A stretch of 64,000 nucleotides of DNA from Leucobacter sp. cx-42 (GTDB taxonomy: Bacteria > Actinomycetota > Actinomycetes > Actinomycetales > Microbacteriaceae): positions 1 to 64,000 of the forward strand of contig NZ_JACVMU010000008.1 in NCBI RefSeq assembly GCF_014529985.1, read 5' to 3'. Shown piece after piece: positions 8,637-16,115 of this stretch. The notes beneath the pieces are model-generated. The model saw only the letters and a list, made by a program, of their open reading frames with translations. It made no database searches and had not been told where the DNA came from. Made by a program: the position numbers and the translations under genes. Numbering within the stretch: the first letter of the stretch is position 1; each line of letters opens with the position of its first letter.

Positions 8637-9407
8637 GTGCTCGAGCAGCTTCTTGCGGGTTCCCTCGAGGACGCGGCTACGCGCCGTCTCACTCGACCGC
8701 TCTCGGTTGTTGAAGCCGAAGCACTCGCACGCGTGCCCGCGCTTGACGCGCTCGCAGCGCTCGCCCCTGCCGATCACATTAAGGTGATCGCAGAGGTGAA
8801 GCGCGCGAGCCCGTCGCGCGGGCCTCTTGCTGATATTCCCGAGCCGCACGCCCTTGCTGCCCAGTATGAAACTGGTGGCGCGAGCGTGGTGAGCGTCCTC
8901 ACTGAGGAGCGCAAGTTCAAGGGTTCGCTTGCCGACCTTGAAGCTGTGCGTAAGGCAGTAAGTATCCCGGTACTCCGTAAGGAGTTCATCGGTGAGGAGT
9001 ACCAGATCCTTGAAGCCCGCGCTGCGGGTGCCGATCTGGTACTTCTGATTGTGGCTGCACTTCCGCAGCCGCTTCTTGAACGACTGTATGCGTTCACCCT
9101 TCAGCTTGGCATGACGCCGCTTGTTGAGGCCCATTCGGCCGACGAAGTGGCTCGTGCGGTAGACCTGGGTGCCCAGCTCATTGGCGTAAACGCCCGTGAT
9201 CTGCGCACCTTCGAGCTGGACCGCGATCTTTTCGGTCGTGTTGCGGATCAGATTCCCGCTGGGGCAGTGCGCCTCGCAGAATCTGCAGTGCTCAGCGTTG
9301 CTGACGTCGAGCACTACCGGCAGGCCGGAGCTGACGCAATCCTTGTCGGCGAGGCCCTCGTGACGAATGACCCAATCGCTACGCTGCAGTCATATTTGAA
9401 CGTTTAA
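8637..9407 (+). CDS. trpC: Indole-3-glycerol phosphate synthase
   Basis: Closes the indole ring from carboxyphenylamino-deoxyribulose phosphate. From GTG 8637 the protein is 256 residues, the usual length, and begins LEQLLAGSLEDAATRR. Barrel motifs include IAEVKRASPSRGPL, ASVVSVLTE, VLRKEFIGEEYQI, LIGVNARDLRTFELD and ILVGEALV. An in-frame upstream extension overlaps the HGxxPAAW gene and is rejected. TrpF is not fused. Confidence 0.95.
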   Translation: MLEQLLAGSLEDAATRRLTRPLSVVEAEALARVPALDALAALAPADHIKVIAEVKRASPSRGPLADIPEPHALAAQYETGGASVVSVLTEERKFKGSLADLEAVRKAVSIPVLRKEFIGEEYQILEARAAGADLVLLIVAALPQPLLERLYAFTLQLGMTPLVEAHSADEVARAVDLGAQLIGVNARDLRTFELDRDLFGRVADQIPAGAVRLAESAVLSVADVEHYRQAGADAILVGEALVTNDPIATLQSYLNV

Positions 9408-9432
9408 AGCTAGACCAATGGGGCAACTCTAG

Positions 9433-10686
9433 ATGACAGACCAGGCACCTGGTGAGGCTCGCGATTCGCGTAGCCTTCGTGATGAACACGGACCATTCTT
9501 CGGCGAGTACGGCGGGCGGTTCATGCCTGAGTCGCTCATCGCCGCTATTGACGAGCTGAGCGCAGCGTACGAGGAAGCGAAGGCTGATCCAGCCTTCCAG
9601 GAAGAGCTCCTTGAGCTTCTTCTCTCGTACGCTGGCCGCCCCTCGCCAATCACCGAGGTTCCCCGTTTTGCGGCGCTCGCGGGTGGCGCACGGATCTTCC
9701 TCAAGCGTGAAGATCTGAACCACACCGGCTCACACAAGATCAACAACGTGCTTGGCCAGGCGCTGCTGACCAAGCGGTTGGGGAAGACTCGTGTGATTGC
9801 TGAGACCGGCGCTGGCCAGCACGGAGTGGCGACGGCGACCGCCGCGGCACTCTTCGGCCTTGATTGCACCGTCTACATGGGCGAGGTCGATACCGAACGC
9901 CAGGCGCTCAACGTGGCACGTATGCGTCTCCTTGGCGCAGAGGTTGTCGCGGTTACCGCGGGCTCACGCACCCTCAAGGACGCCATTAATGAGGCGTACC
10001 GAGATTGGGTTGCCACGGTTGAACGTACGAACTATATCTTCGGTACTGCGGCCGGCCCGCACCCGTTCCCTGGAATGGTTCGTGATTTCCAGAAGATCAT
10101 CTCGGAGGAAGCTCGCGAACAGCTCCAGGAGAAGACTGGCAAGCTTCCCGCTGCTGTTGTGGCTTGCGTAGGCGGCGGATCGAACGCGATCGGCATGTTC
10201 GATGCCTTCCTTGACGATGCTGATGTCAAGCTCTACGGCGTTGAGGCTGCCGGTGACGGCGTTGATACTGAACAGCACGCCGCCTCGATCGAGCGTGGGA
10301 CGCCCGGAGTTTTGCATGGGGCACGCACGTACGTGCTCCAGGACGAAGACGGACAGACCATCGAGTCGCACTCGATTTCCGCGGGTCTTGACTACCCCGG
10401 AGTGGGCCCTGCGCACGCGTGGCTTGCTGACATTGGTCGTGCGGAATACATTCCCGCTACCGATGCAGAGGCGATGCACGCGCTTCGCGCGTTGAGCCAG
10501 ACAGAAGGCATCATTCCTGCGATCGAATCTTCGCATGCTCTCGCGGGTGCGCTTCGCCTTGCTGCTGAGCTGCCCGCAGATGAGATTGTGCTCGTGAGTC
10601 TTTCGGGCCGCGGAGACAAAGACATGGTCACGGCGGGTCGTTACTTTGACCTGCTCGACGCTTCTGATTCGGAGGTCATCGGTTGA
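9433..10686 (+). CDS. trpB: Tryptophan synthase beta subunit
   Basis: Condenses indole with serine using pyridoxal phosphate. The 417 residues include [11 protein letters not shown], the PLP lysine in HTGSHKINN, the phosphate loop [10 protein letters not shown] and the [13 protein letters not shown] segment, typical of TrpB1. It ends in a TTGA overlap with trpA, as expected for subunits of one alpha2-beta2 complex. Confidence 0.97.
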   Translation: MTDQAPGEARDSRSLRDEHGPFFGEYGGRFMPESLIAAIDELSAAYEEAKADPAFQEELLELLLSYAGRPSPITEVPRFAALAGGARIFLKREDLNHTGSHKINNVLGQALLTKRLGKTRVIAETGAGQHGVATATAAALFGLDCTVYMGEVDTERQALNVARMRLLGAEVVAVTAGSRTLKDAINEAYRDWVATVERTNYIFGTAAGPHPFPGMVRDFQKIISEEAREQLQEKTGKLPAAVVACVGGGSNAIGMFDAFLDDADVKLYGVEAAGDGVDTEQHAASIERGTPGVLHGARTYVLQDEDGQTIESHSISAGLDYPGVGPAHAWLADIGRAEYIPATDAEAMHALRALSQTEGIIPAIESSHALAGALRLAAELPADEIVLVSLSGRGDKDMVTAGRYFDLLDASDSEVIG

Positions 10687-11492
10687 GCACTTCGACTGAT
10701 CTGAATGGTGCATCTCGGGTTTCTGAGGCGATTCGTCGCGCGAACGTTGAGCGACGTGGCGCACTTATTGGATACTTGCCCGCAGGTTTCCCTGATCTGG
10801 ATACGAGCGTAGAGGCTGCAATTGCACTCGCTCGTAACGGCGCAGACGTGCTTGAGATTGGCGTCCCGTACTCCGATCCCGTCATGGACGGTGAGATCAT
10901 TCAGGCAGCGACTCGACAGTCGCTCGCGAACGGTTTCAAGCTTCGTGACCTCTTCACGGTCATTCGCCGAATCACCGAGGCTGTCGATACGCCAGTACTC
11001 GTGATGACGTACTGGAACCCCGTGATGCAGTATGGCGTCGAGCGTTTCGCTGAAGATTTGAAGGCTGCTGGTGGAGCTGGGCTCATTACGCCTGATATCA
11101 CCCCTGATGCTGCAGCAGAGTGGATCGCTGTGAGTGAGCGAGTCGGACTCGACCGCGTGTTCCTTGCAGCACCGACCTCCACTGACGCGCGCATCGAACT
11201 CATTCGTGATAGCTCGACCGGGTTTGTGTACACCGTCTCCACGATGGGCATTACCGGTGAGCGTGCATCGCTCGATGCGGCCGCCCGCGTGCTGACTGCT
11301 CGGCTTCGTGACGCTGGTGTCGAACTCCCGTGTGTTGGAATCGGCATCTCGAACGCTGACCAGGTGTCTGCCGCGCTTGAGTACGCGAGTGGCGCGATCG
11401 TGGGCACCGCCCTGGTTCGTGCGCTGCGCGACGGGGGAGTTGAAGGACTTTCTGAGGTAGCTCGCGAGATTTCGCAGGGCACGCTGCGATAA
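10683..11492 (+). CDS. trpA: Tryptophan synthase alpha subunit
   Basis: Cleaves indole-3-glycerol phosphate to indole, which is channelled to TrpB. The 269-residue barrel shows both catalytic acids, in [15 protein letters not shown], and the phosphate-binding [10 protein letters not shown] and GAIVGTALV segments. It starts at TTG 10683, overlapping the trpB stop by three bases; no better start lies nearby. Confidence 0.95.
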   Translation: MSTSTDLNGASRVSEAIRRANVERRGALIGYLPAGFPDLDTSVEAAIALARNGADVLEIGVPYSDPVMDGEIIQAATRQSLANGFKLRDLFTVIRRITEAVDTPVLVMTYWNPVMQYGVERFAEDLKAAGGAGLITPDITPDAAAEWIAVSERVGLDRVFLAAPTSTDARIELIRDSSTGFVYTVSTMGITGERASLDAAARVLTARLRDAGVELPCVGIGISNADQVSAALEYASGAIVGTALVRALRDGGVEGLSEVAREISQGTLR

Positions 11493-11535
11493 GCTGAAAT
11501 TGTTCCGCTGCGGGAAAGCTCCTTGCAGCCCGACG

Positions 11536-11541
11536 TAAGAT
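11536..11541 (+). promoter_or_regulatory. Candidate -10 for lgt
   Basis: TAAGAT in the gap between trpA and lgt, 34 bases before the lgt ATG. No convincing -35 is seen. Confidence 0.35.
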
Positions 11542-11575
11542 CCCGGCGAACCGTTCGTCGGTGAAAGAGGAGTCA

Positions 11576-12520
11576 ATGATTCTCCCGCTGAGCATTCCCA
11601 GCCCCGATTTTCAGTTCATCGAACTCGGTGTATTCCAGATTCGGATGTACGCACTGTGTATTCTGATTGGCATCATTCTTGCGGCTATCTGGACCGGCCG
11701 TCGACTTAAGGCTCGCGGTGGCGAGGGCGGCGCAGTGCTTGACTTTGTCGTCTGGGCGCTCGTGTTTGGCATCATCGGTGCTCGCGTTTATCACGTGCTG
11801 ACTCACTTCGGTGATTACTTCGGCCCGGGCAGCAACCCGCTTGATGCGCTCGCGTTCTGGAAGGGCGGCATTGCCATCTTCGGCGCGTTGATCGGCGGGG
11901 CGTTCGGTGTGCTTATCGCATCGCGCCTCACGGGCATTCGCTTCCTGTCGTTCGCGGACGCACTTGTTCCCGGCCTCCTGCTTGCGCAGGCAATTGGCCG
12001 TCTGGGGAACTGGTTTAACCACGAGCTCTTCGGTGGCCCCACGACCCTGCCTTGGGGTCTCGAGATCAGCCCGCTCAACCCGGCGTTCCCCATCGGTTTG
12101 CCCGAGGGTACCCTGTTCCACCCGACGTTCCTGTACGAGGCGCTGTGGAACATTCTCGGTATCATCGTGCTCCTTGCGATCGAGAAGCGCGCTCAGCTCC
12201 GCTGGGGCAGCTTCTTCGCGCTGTACCTCGTCTGGTACGGCCTTGGCCGCGTCATGGTCGAGAGCTTGCGAGTGGACCCGAGCATGCAGTTCCTGGGTAT
12301 GCGCACCAACGTGCTTGCTGCCTGGGTAGCGGTACTCGCTGGCGTCGTGCTCTTCTTCGTTCTTCGTCGCCGTCACGTCGGTCTGGAAACCTCGGTATAC
12401 CTGCCGGGTCGCATGAATCCGACCGACGCGGTGCTTGCCTCGACCAACGATGCAGAGGCGTACCATCACATTCTTGACCATGGCTCCAACGAAGCCGTGG
12501 CCGCAAGTTCGCAGAACTAA
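11576..12520 (+). CDS. lgt: Prolipoprotein diacylglyceryl transferase
   Basis: Transfers diacylglycerol to the lipobox cysteine of prolipoproteins in the membrane. The 314-residue protein has about seven membrane segments and the signature GRLGNWFNHELFGGPTTLPW, plus HPTFLYEALWN. A hydrophilic tail of about 45 residues extends past the last membrane segment (after VLRRRHVG). ATG 11576 follows an AAGAGGAG ribosome site; an in-frame GTG at 11561 lies upstream of that site. Confidence 0.95.
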   Translation: MILPLSIPSPDFQFIELGVFQIRMYALCILIGIILAAIWTGRRLKARGGEGGAVLDFVVWALVFGIIGARVYHVLTHFGDYFGPGSNPLDALAFWKGGIAIFGALIGGAFGVLIASRLTGIRFLSFADALVPGLLLAQAIGRLGNWFNHELFGGPTTLPWGLEISPLNPAFPIGLPEGTLFHPTFLYEALWNILGIIVLLAIEKRAQLRWGSFFALYLVWYGLGRVMVESLRVDPSMQFLGMRTNVLAAWVAVLAGVVLFFVLRRRHVGLETSVYLPGRMNPTDAVLASTNDAEAYHHILDHGSNEAVAASSQN

Positions 12521-12533
12521 GGGAGGCCCTCTC

Positions 12534-14000
12534 ATGCGCCACGCCAAGATTGTTGCAACCTGGGGACCCGCTGTCTCCAACTACGACAACACCCTCGAGC
12601 TCATTCGAGCTGGTGTGAATGTTGCCCGACTGAACATGTCCCACGGCACGTACAACGTGCATGAGGGCGTGTACCGAAATATTCGCCGAGCTGAGATCGA
12701 GGTCGGTCGCCCGATCGCGGTTCTCGCAGATCTGCAAGGTCCGAAGATTCGCCTTGGCAAGTTTGAAGGCGGCCCGTACGAGCTTGAGGTTGGCGATGAG
12801 TTCGCGATCACGACTCGCGACATCGTTGGCGATCGCACAATCTGTGGCACCACGCACAAGGCGCTGCCTGGCGATGTGAGTGTCGGCGATCCGCTACTTG
12901 TCGACGATGGCAAGGTACTGTTGCGTGCGACCAAGGTCACTGAAGACACCGTGTACACGGTCGTTGAGATTCCTGGCGCTGTCTCCAACAACAAGGGAAT
13001 CAACCTTCCCGGTGTTGCTGTGAACGTACCCGCACTCTCCGATAAGGACGAGGAAGACCTACGTTGGGCTATGAAGCTCGGCGCTGACTACATCGCGCTC
13101 TCGTTCGTTCGTGACGCAGCTGACATCACCCGCGTACACGAGATCATGGACGAAGAAGGCTACCGACTTCCCGTGATCGCAAAGATCGAGAAGCCGCAGG
13201 CGGTTGAAAACCTGCAGGAGATCGTTGACGCGTTTGACGGCGTCATGGTCGCTCGTGGCGATCTCGGTGTTGAGCTTCCTCTTGAACAGGTTCCGCTCGT
13301 GCAGACCGAGGCCATCGCAATGGCACGTCGCAGCGCGAAGCCTGTTATTGTGGCAACTCAGGTATTCGAGTCGATGATCGAGAACCCGCGCCCGACCCGT
13401 GCGGAAGCTTCGGACTGCGCAAACGCCGTCCTTGATGGTGCTGACGCGGTCATGCTTTCTGGCGAGACGAGCGTTGGCGCGTACCCAGTCGAGGCAGTCG
13501 CTACGATGGACCGCATCATCAGCGCTACGGAAGATCATGCGCTTGATCGCATCGAGCCGCTCGGAACTCAGCCGCACACTCAGGGTGGCGTGCTCGCGAA
13601 GGCGGCAGGCGATGTCGCTCGTGGAATCGAAGCTCGTGCAATCTGCGTCTTCACGGAGTCCGGTGACACCGTACGTCGAATCTCGCGTCTGCGTCTCCCG
13701 GTACCCATCTTCGGGTTCACGCCGAGTGCAGATGTCCGTCGCCGCATGGAGCTGACCTGGGGCGCTCGGAGCTACGAGGTGCCCCGCGTAGACAGCACCG
13801 ACCGCATGTTCGAGCAGGTAGACGAGGTGCTCCTGGAAGTTGAACGCTTGAACGTTGGCGACAAGGTCGTCATCGTTGCCGGTTCCCCTCCCGGAATCAT
13901 TGGCAGCACCAACACTCTTCGTATTCACCGTATGGGTGAGTCAACCGGTGTACTTCCTGAGGCGCGTCCTCGGAAGCACGTGATTGGTCGCGGAGAATAG
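12534..14000 (+). CDS. pyk: Pyruvate kinase
   Basis: Last step of glycolysis, phosphoenolpyruvate plus ADP to pyruvate plus ATP. The 488 residues begin MRHAKIVATWGPA with RLNMSHG (ligand segment), then the B domain, the catalytic IAKIEKPQAVENLQEI, MVARGDLGVELP and the C-terminal regulatory domain. An AAGGGAGG ribosome site just after lgt sets the ATG at 12534; upstream in-frame starts fall inside lgt. A strong terminator follows. Confidence 0.97.
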   Translation: MRHAKIVATWGPAVSNYDNTLELIRAGVNVARLNMSHGTYNVHEGVYRNIRRAEIEVGRPIAVLADLQGPKIRLGKFEGGPYELEVGDEFAITTRDIVGDRTICGTTHKALPGDVSVGDPLLVDDGKVLLRATKVTEDTVYTVVEIPGAVSNNKGINLPGVAVNVPALSDKDEEDLRWAMKLGADYIALSFVRDAADITRVHEIMDEEGYRLPVIAKIEKPQAVENLQEIVDAFDGVMVARGDLGVELPLEQVPLVQTEAIAMARRSAKPVIVATQVFESMIENPRPTRAEASDCANAVLDGADAVMLSGETSVGAYPVEAVATMDRIISATEDHALDRIEPLGTQPHTQGGVLAKAAGDVARGIEARAICVFTESGDTVRRISRLRLPVPIFGFTPSADVRRRMELTWGARSYEVPRVDSTDRMFEQVDEVLLEVERLNVGDKVVIVAGSPPGIIGSTNTLRIHRMGESTGVLPEARPRKHVIGRGE

Positions 14001-14026
14001 CAAGCAACTGAGCGAGAGACTCGCTT

Positions 14027-14056
14027 GGGGTCGCACACACTGTGTGCGACCCCTTC
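14027..14056 (+). terminator. pyk intrinsic terminator
   Basis: A perfect 13-base inverted repeat (GGGGTCGCACACA with its complement) around a single central base, so the real loop is 3-5 bases, followed by TTCTTGCGTTTT. Confidence 0.85.
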
Positions 14057-14088
14057 TTGCGTTTTCCTCAAGAATCTGGACGGAGGGG

Positions 14089-14117
14089 TTGACGAAGCCG
14101 GATTCGAGGCGTGTAAT
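14089..14117 (+). promoter_or_regulatory. Promoter for the YeaQ-like gene
   Basis: TTGACG (14089-14094) and TGTAAT (14112-14117) are separated by 17 bases, one of the best sigma-70-type matches in the window. The gene start is 26 bases downstream of the -10. Confidence 0.55.
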
Positions 14118-14142
14118 GGTGGGCACCCGAAAGGAGTTGAAA

Positions 14143-14409
14143 ATGGGATTTTTCGCATTTCTCATACTGGGATTGATCGCCGGTGCAATTGCTAAGGCGA
14201 TTCTCCCTGGAAATCAAGGTGGCGGCTGGTTTGCGACACTGCTGCTCGGCGTGGTTGGCGCGATGCTCGGGGGAGTGCTTGGCTCGTTCCTGTTCAACGC
14301 GCCGCTCGAAGAGTTTTGGTCGCTGCAAACATGGGCATTGGCCATTGGTGGTGCCATCATCGTCCTGCTGCTCTGGGGGCTTATTGCCGGCCGCAAGAAA
14401 GCCGATTGA
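14143..14409 (+). CDS. GlsB/YeaQ/YmgE family small membrane protein
   Basis: An 88-residue, three-helix membrane protein beginning MGFFAFLILGLIAGAIAKAI, with the glycine-rich GNQGGGWFATLLLGVVGAMLG typical of transglycosylase-associated (YeaQ/YmgE) proteins. The family is often stress-induced; no biochemical role is established. An AAGGAG ribosome site precedes ATG 14143. It has its own promoter and lies 50 bases before a second small stress-type gene. Confidence 0.85.
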   Translation: MGFFAFLILGLIAGAIAKAILPGNQGGGWFATLLLGVVGAMLGGVLGSFLFNAPLEEFWSLQTWALAIGGAIIVLLLWGLIAGRKKAD

Positions 14410-14459
14410 CCCCCAGGTAAGACAGATTGAGTGACTGGTGTAACGGAAGGAAGGCAACA

Positions 14460-14654
14460 ATGGGGTTTCTGGAAGACGCAAAGGACGCAGTTGAAGACGC
14501 TACCGACAAGGTTGGTAAGGCGCTCGAAGAAGGTACTGACCGCGCGAAGGACAAGCTTGAAGAGCTCAAAGCCGAAGCTGCGGTGAAGAAAGCTGAGGCG
14601 CACCGGGATGCGGTTCGCATGAAGAACGAGGTGAAAAAAGAATTTCGTGATTAG
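14460..14654 (+). CDS. Small helical hydrophilic protein
   Basis: A 64-residue, highly charged protein made of one long amphipathic helix with repeated AKDAVEDATDKV-like heptads, then a KAEAHRD segment. It resembles CsbD/LEA-like stress proteins in composition but no family signature is certain. GGAAGGAAGG precedes the ATG. It probably shares a transcript with the YeaQ-like gene. Confidence 0.75.
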   Translation: MGFLEDAKDAVEDATDKVGKALEEGTDRAKDKLEELKAEAAVKKAEAHRDAVRMKNEVKKEFRD

Positions 14655-14666
14655 TGCACTCTCAGC

Positions 14667-14693
14667 GTGTCGCCCCCGTTGCGGGGGCGACAC
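14667..14693 (+). terminator. Hairpin after small stress protein
   Basis: An 11-bp perfect GC-rich stem (GTGTCGCCCCC with GGGGGCGACAC) and a 5-base loop, 12 bases after the stop. There is no strong T-run. Confidence 0.55.
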
Positions 14694-14763
14694 GAAACTC
14701 ACCTCGTGAAGGTTTCCCGGGCATTGCCCGGGACCCAGTGGAGAGAAAATGCACAGATACGAC

Positions 14764-14808
14764 GCAGGGCTCCTGTGCTTAACACTGAGTTAAGTACAGG
14801 AGCCCTGC
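14764..14808. terminator. 20-bp hairpin between convergent units
   Basis: Arms 14764-14783 and 14789-14808 pair over 20 bases with one G-U pair. It sits downstream of both the plus-strand small genes and the minus-strand tRNA-Leu, so it probably stops transcription from both sides. Confidence 0.7.
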
Positions 14809-14813
14809 GTTTG

Positions 14814-14898
14814 TGGTACCGGATAAGGGACTCGAACCCTTACACCTTTCGGCAACGCATTTTGAGTGCGTCGTGTCTACCAATTCCACCAATCCGGC
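14814..14898 (-). tRNA. tRNA-Leu (anticodon CAA)
   Basis: On the minus strand the 7-bp acceptor stem GCCGGAT/ATCCGGT, a D arm, the anticodon loop CTCAAAA with anticodon CAA, a long variable arm and the GGTTCGAGTCC T arm are all visible. The length of 85 bases includes an encoded CCA. The long variable arm and anticodon identify a class II leucine tRNA reading UUG. Confidence 0.93.
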
Positions 14899-14952
14899 CT
14901 ATGGAAAATACTGTATCGCATCGTCGCACCGGATTTGTGCAGACTGAGGGAG

Positions 14953-14958
14953 TAAGAT
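14953..14958 (+). promoter_or_regulatory. -10 element for the ANTAR regulator
   Basis: TAAGAT lies seven bases before ATG 14966, which favours that start and a leaderless transcript over the GTG at 14960. Confidence 0.45.
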
Positions 14959-14965
14959 TGTGGGC

Positions 14966-15565
14966 ATGACTGAACTGAGCAGCACTCCGCGACGCGTTGT
15001 CGTCGCGGAAGATGAATCACTGATTCGCCTGGATATCGTCGAGACGCTGCGCGACAACGGCTATGACGTTGTCGGCGAAGCCGGTGACGGTGAAACCGCG
15101 GTGCAACTCGTCAAGGAGCTTCGTCCGGACCTCGTGGTTATGGATGTGAAGATGCCGCAGCTTGATGGCATCTCGGCTGCAGAGCAGATCAACAAGGAGA
15201 ACATCGCTCCTGTTGTTCTGCTCACCGCATTCAGCCAGCGCGAGCTGGTAGAGCGTGCAACTGAGGCGGGCGCACTTGCGTACGTTGTGAAGCCCTTCAC
15301 TCCTGCTGACTTGATCCCCGCTATCGAGATCGCGCTTTCGCGCTTCCAGCAGATTGTCACCCTCGAAAACGAGGTCGCTGATCTTGCTGAGCGATTTGAG
15401 ACCCGTAAGCTCGTTGACCGCGCTAAGGGCATCCTGAACGACAAGATGGGGCTTTCGGAGCCTGAGGCATTCCGCTGGATCCAGAAGGCATCTATGGATC
15501 GCCGCCTGACGATGCAGGACGTCGCGAAGACCATCATCGATCAGCTTGGTGCCAAGAAGGACTAA
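14966..15565 (+). CDS. pdtaR: ANTAR-domain response regulator (PdtaR-like)
   Basis: An RNA-binding antiterminator response regulator of 199 residues. The receiver domain (about 10-125) has the acidic pocket in VVVAEDESLIRLDI, the phospho-acceptor in DLVVMDVKMPQLDG and the conserved Lys in YVVKPFTP. A coiled linker and a C-terminal ANTAR three-helix domain (VDRAKGILNDKMGLSEPEAF, then RRLTMQDVA) follow. In mycobacteria the kinase partner PdtaS is encoded elsewhere, and no kinase is seen here either. Confidence 0.9.
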   Translation: MTELSSTPRRVVVAEDESLIRLDIVETLRDNGYDVVGEAGDGETAVQLVKELRPDLVVMDVKMPQLDGISAAEQINKENIAPVVLLTAFSQRELVERATEAGALAYVVKPFTPADLIPAIEIALSRFQQIVTLENEVADLAERFETRKLVDRAKGILNDKMGLSEPEAFRWIQKASMDRRLTMQDVAKTIIDQLGAKKD

Positions 15566-15576
15566 TCCCTGACATG

Positions 15577-15608
15577 AAAAAAGCCCCGCTCGTTTGCGGG
15601 GCTTTTTT
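15577..15608. terminator. Bidirectional intrinsic terminator
   Basis: AAAAAAGCCCCGC and GCGGGGCTTTTTT flank a short loop, giving an A-tract and T-tract on both sides. It serves the ANTAR regulator on the plus strand and the thioesterase on the minus strand. Confidence 0.92.
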
Positions 15609-15613
15609 CGTTT

Positions 15614-16048
15614 CTACAGTTCTTTATAGACGTTGGTGATGCGCACGGTTGAACAGCGACGTCCGCGCTCATCTGTCACCACAATCTCATGGACGGTGAG
15701 TGTGCGCCCGAGGCGGATCGGCGTACAGACCGCTGTGACGAGACCGGTGACCGCCGACCCGGTATGCGTTGCGTTGATATCAACGCCAACTGCAACCTTG
15801 CCTGCTGGTGCTACGTAGTTTGCGTGCATGGATCCGAGCGTCTCGCCGATGACCACGTAGGCGCCACCGTGCATGAGGTTGATCGGCTGTGTATTGCCTT
15901 CGACCGGCATCGTTGCGACTGCGCGGTCTCGCGTGAACTCGGTGACCTTGATGCCCATCTTGTCCGCGAGGGCACCGAGGCCGCGCCAGGCGATGAAGTT
16001 CTCTCCTGCGCCCTCTGGTTCTGGAATGAGGTTGTTCTGCTCGCTCAA
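15614..16048 (-). CDS. PaaI-type hotdog-fold thioesterase
   Basis: A 144-residue hotdog protein of the PaaI/YbdB thioesterase group, which hydrolyses acyl- or aryl-CoA thioesters. The core shows INLMHGGAYVVIGETLGS (active-site HGG and the Glu helix), then VGVDINATHTGSAVTGLVTA. TTG at 16048 is preceded by GAGAGGA at a good distance; a GTG at 16078 would add ten residues. The substrate cannot be told from sequence. It is divergent from polA. Confidence 0.85.
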   Translation of the reverse strand: MSEQNNLIPEPEGAGENFIAWRGLGALADKMGIKVTEFTRDRAVATMPVEGNTQPINLMHGGAYVVIGETLGSMHANYVAPAGKVAVGVDINATHTGSAVTGLVTAVCTPIRLGRTLTVHEIVVTDERGRRCSTVRITNVYKEL

Positions 16049-16103
16049 AGGCTTCCTCTCGGCGTTGCGTCGCGTCACCGTTTCGAATGTCGGCGGTGAC
16101 TTG

Positions 16104-16109
16104 TAGGCT
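16104..16109 (+). promoter_or_regulatory. -10 element for leaderless polA
   Basis: TAGGCT ends six bases before the polA GTG, the same spacing as at trpE. No ribosome site is present. Confidence 0.5.
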
Positions 16110-16115
16110 GTATTC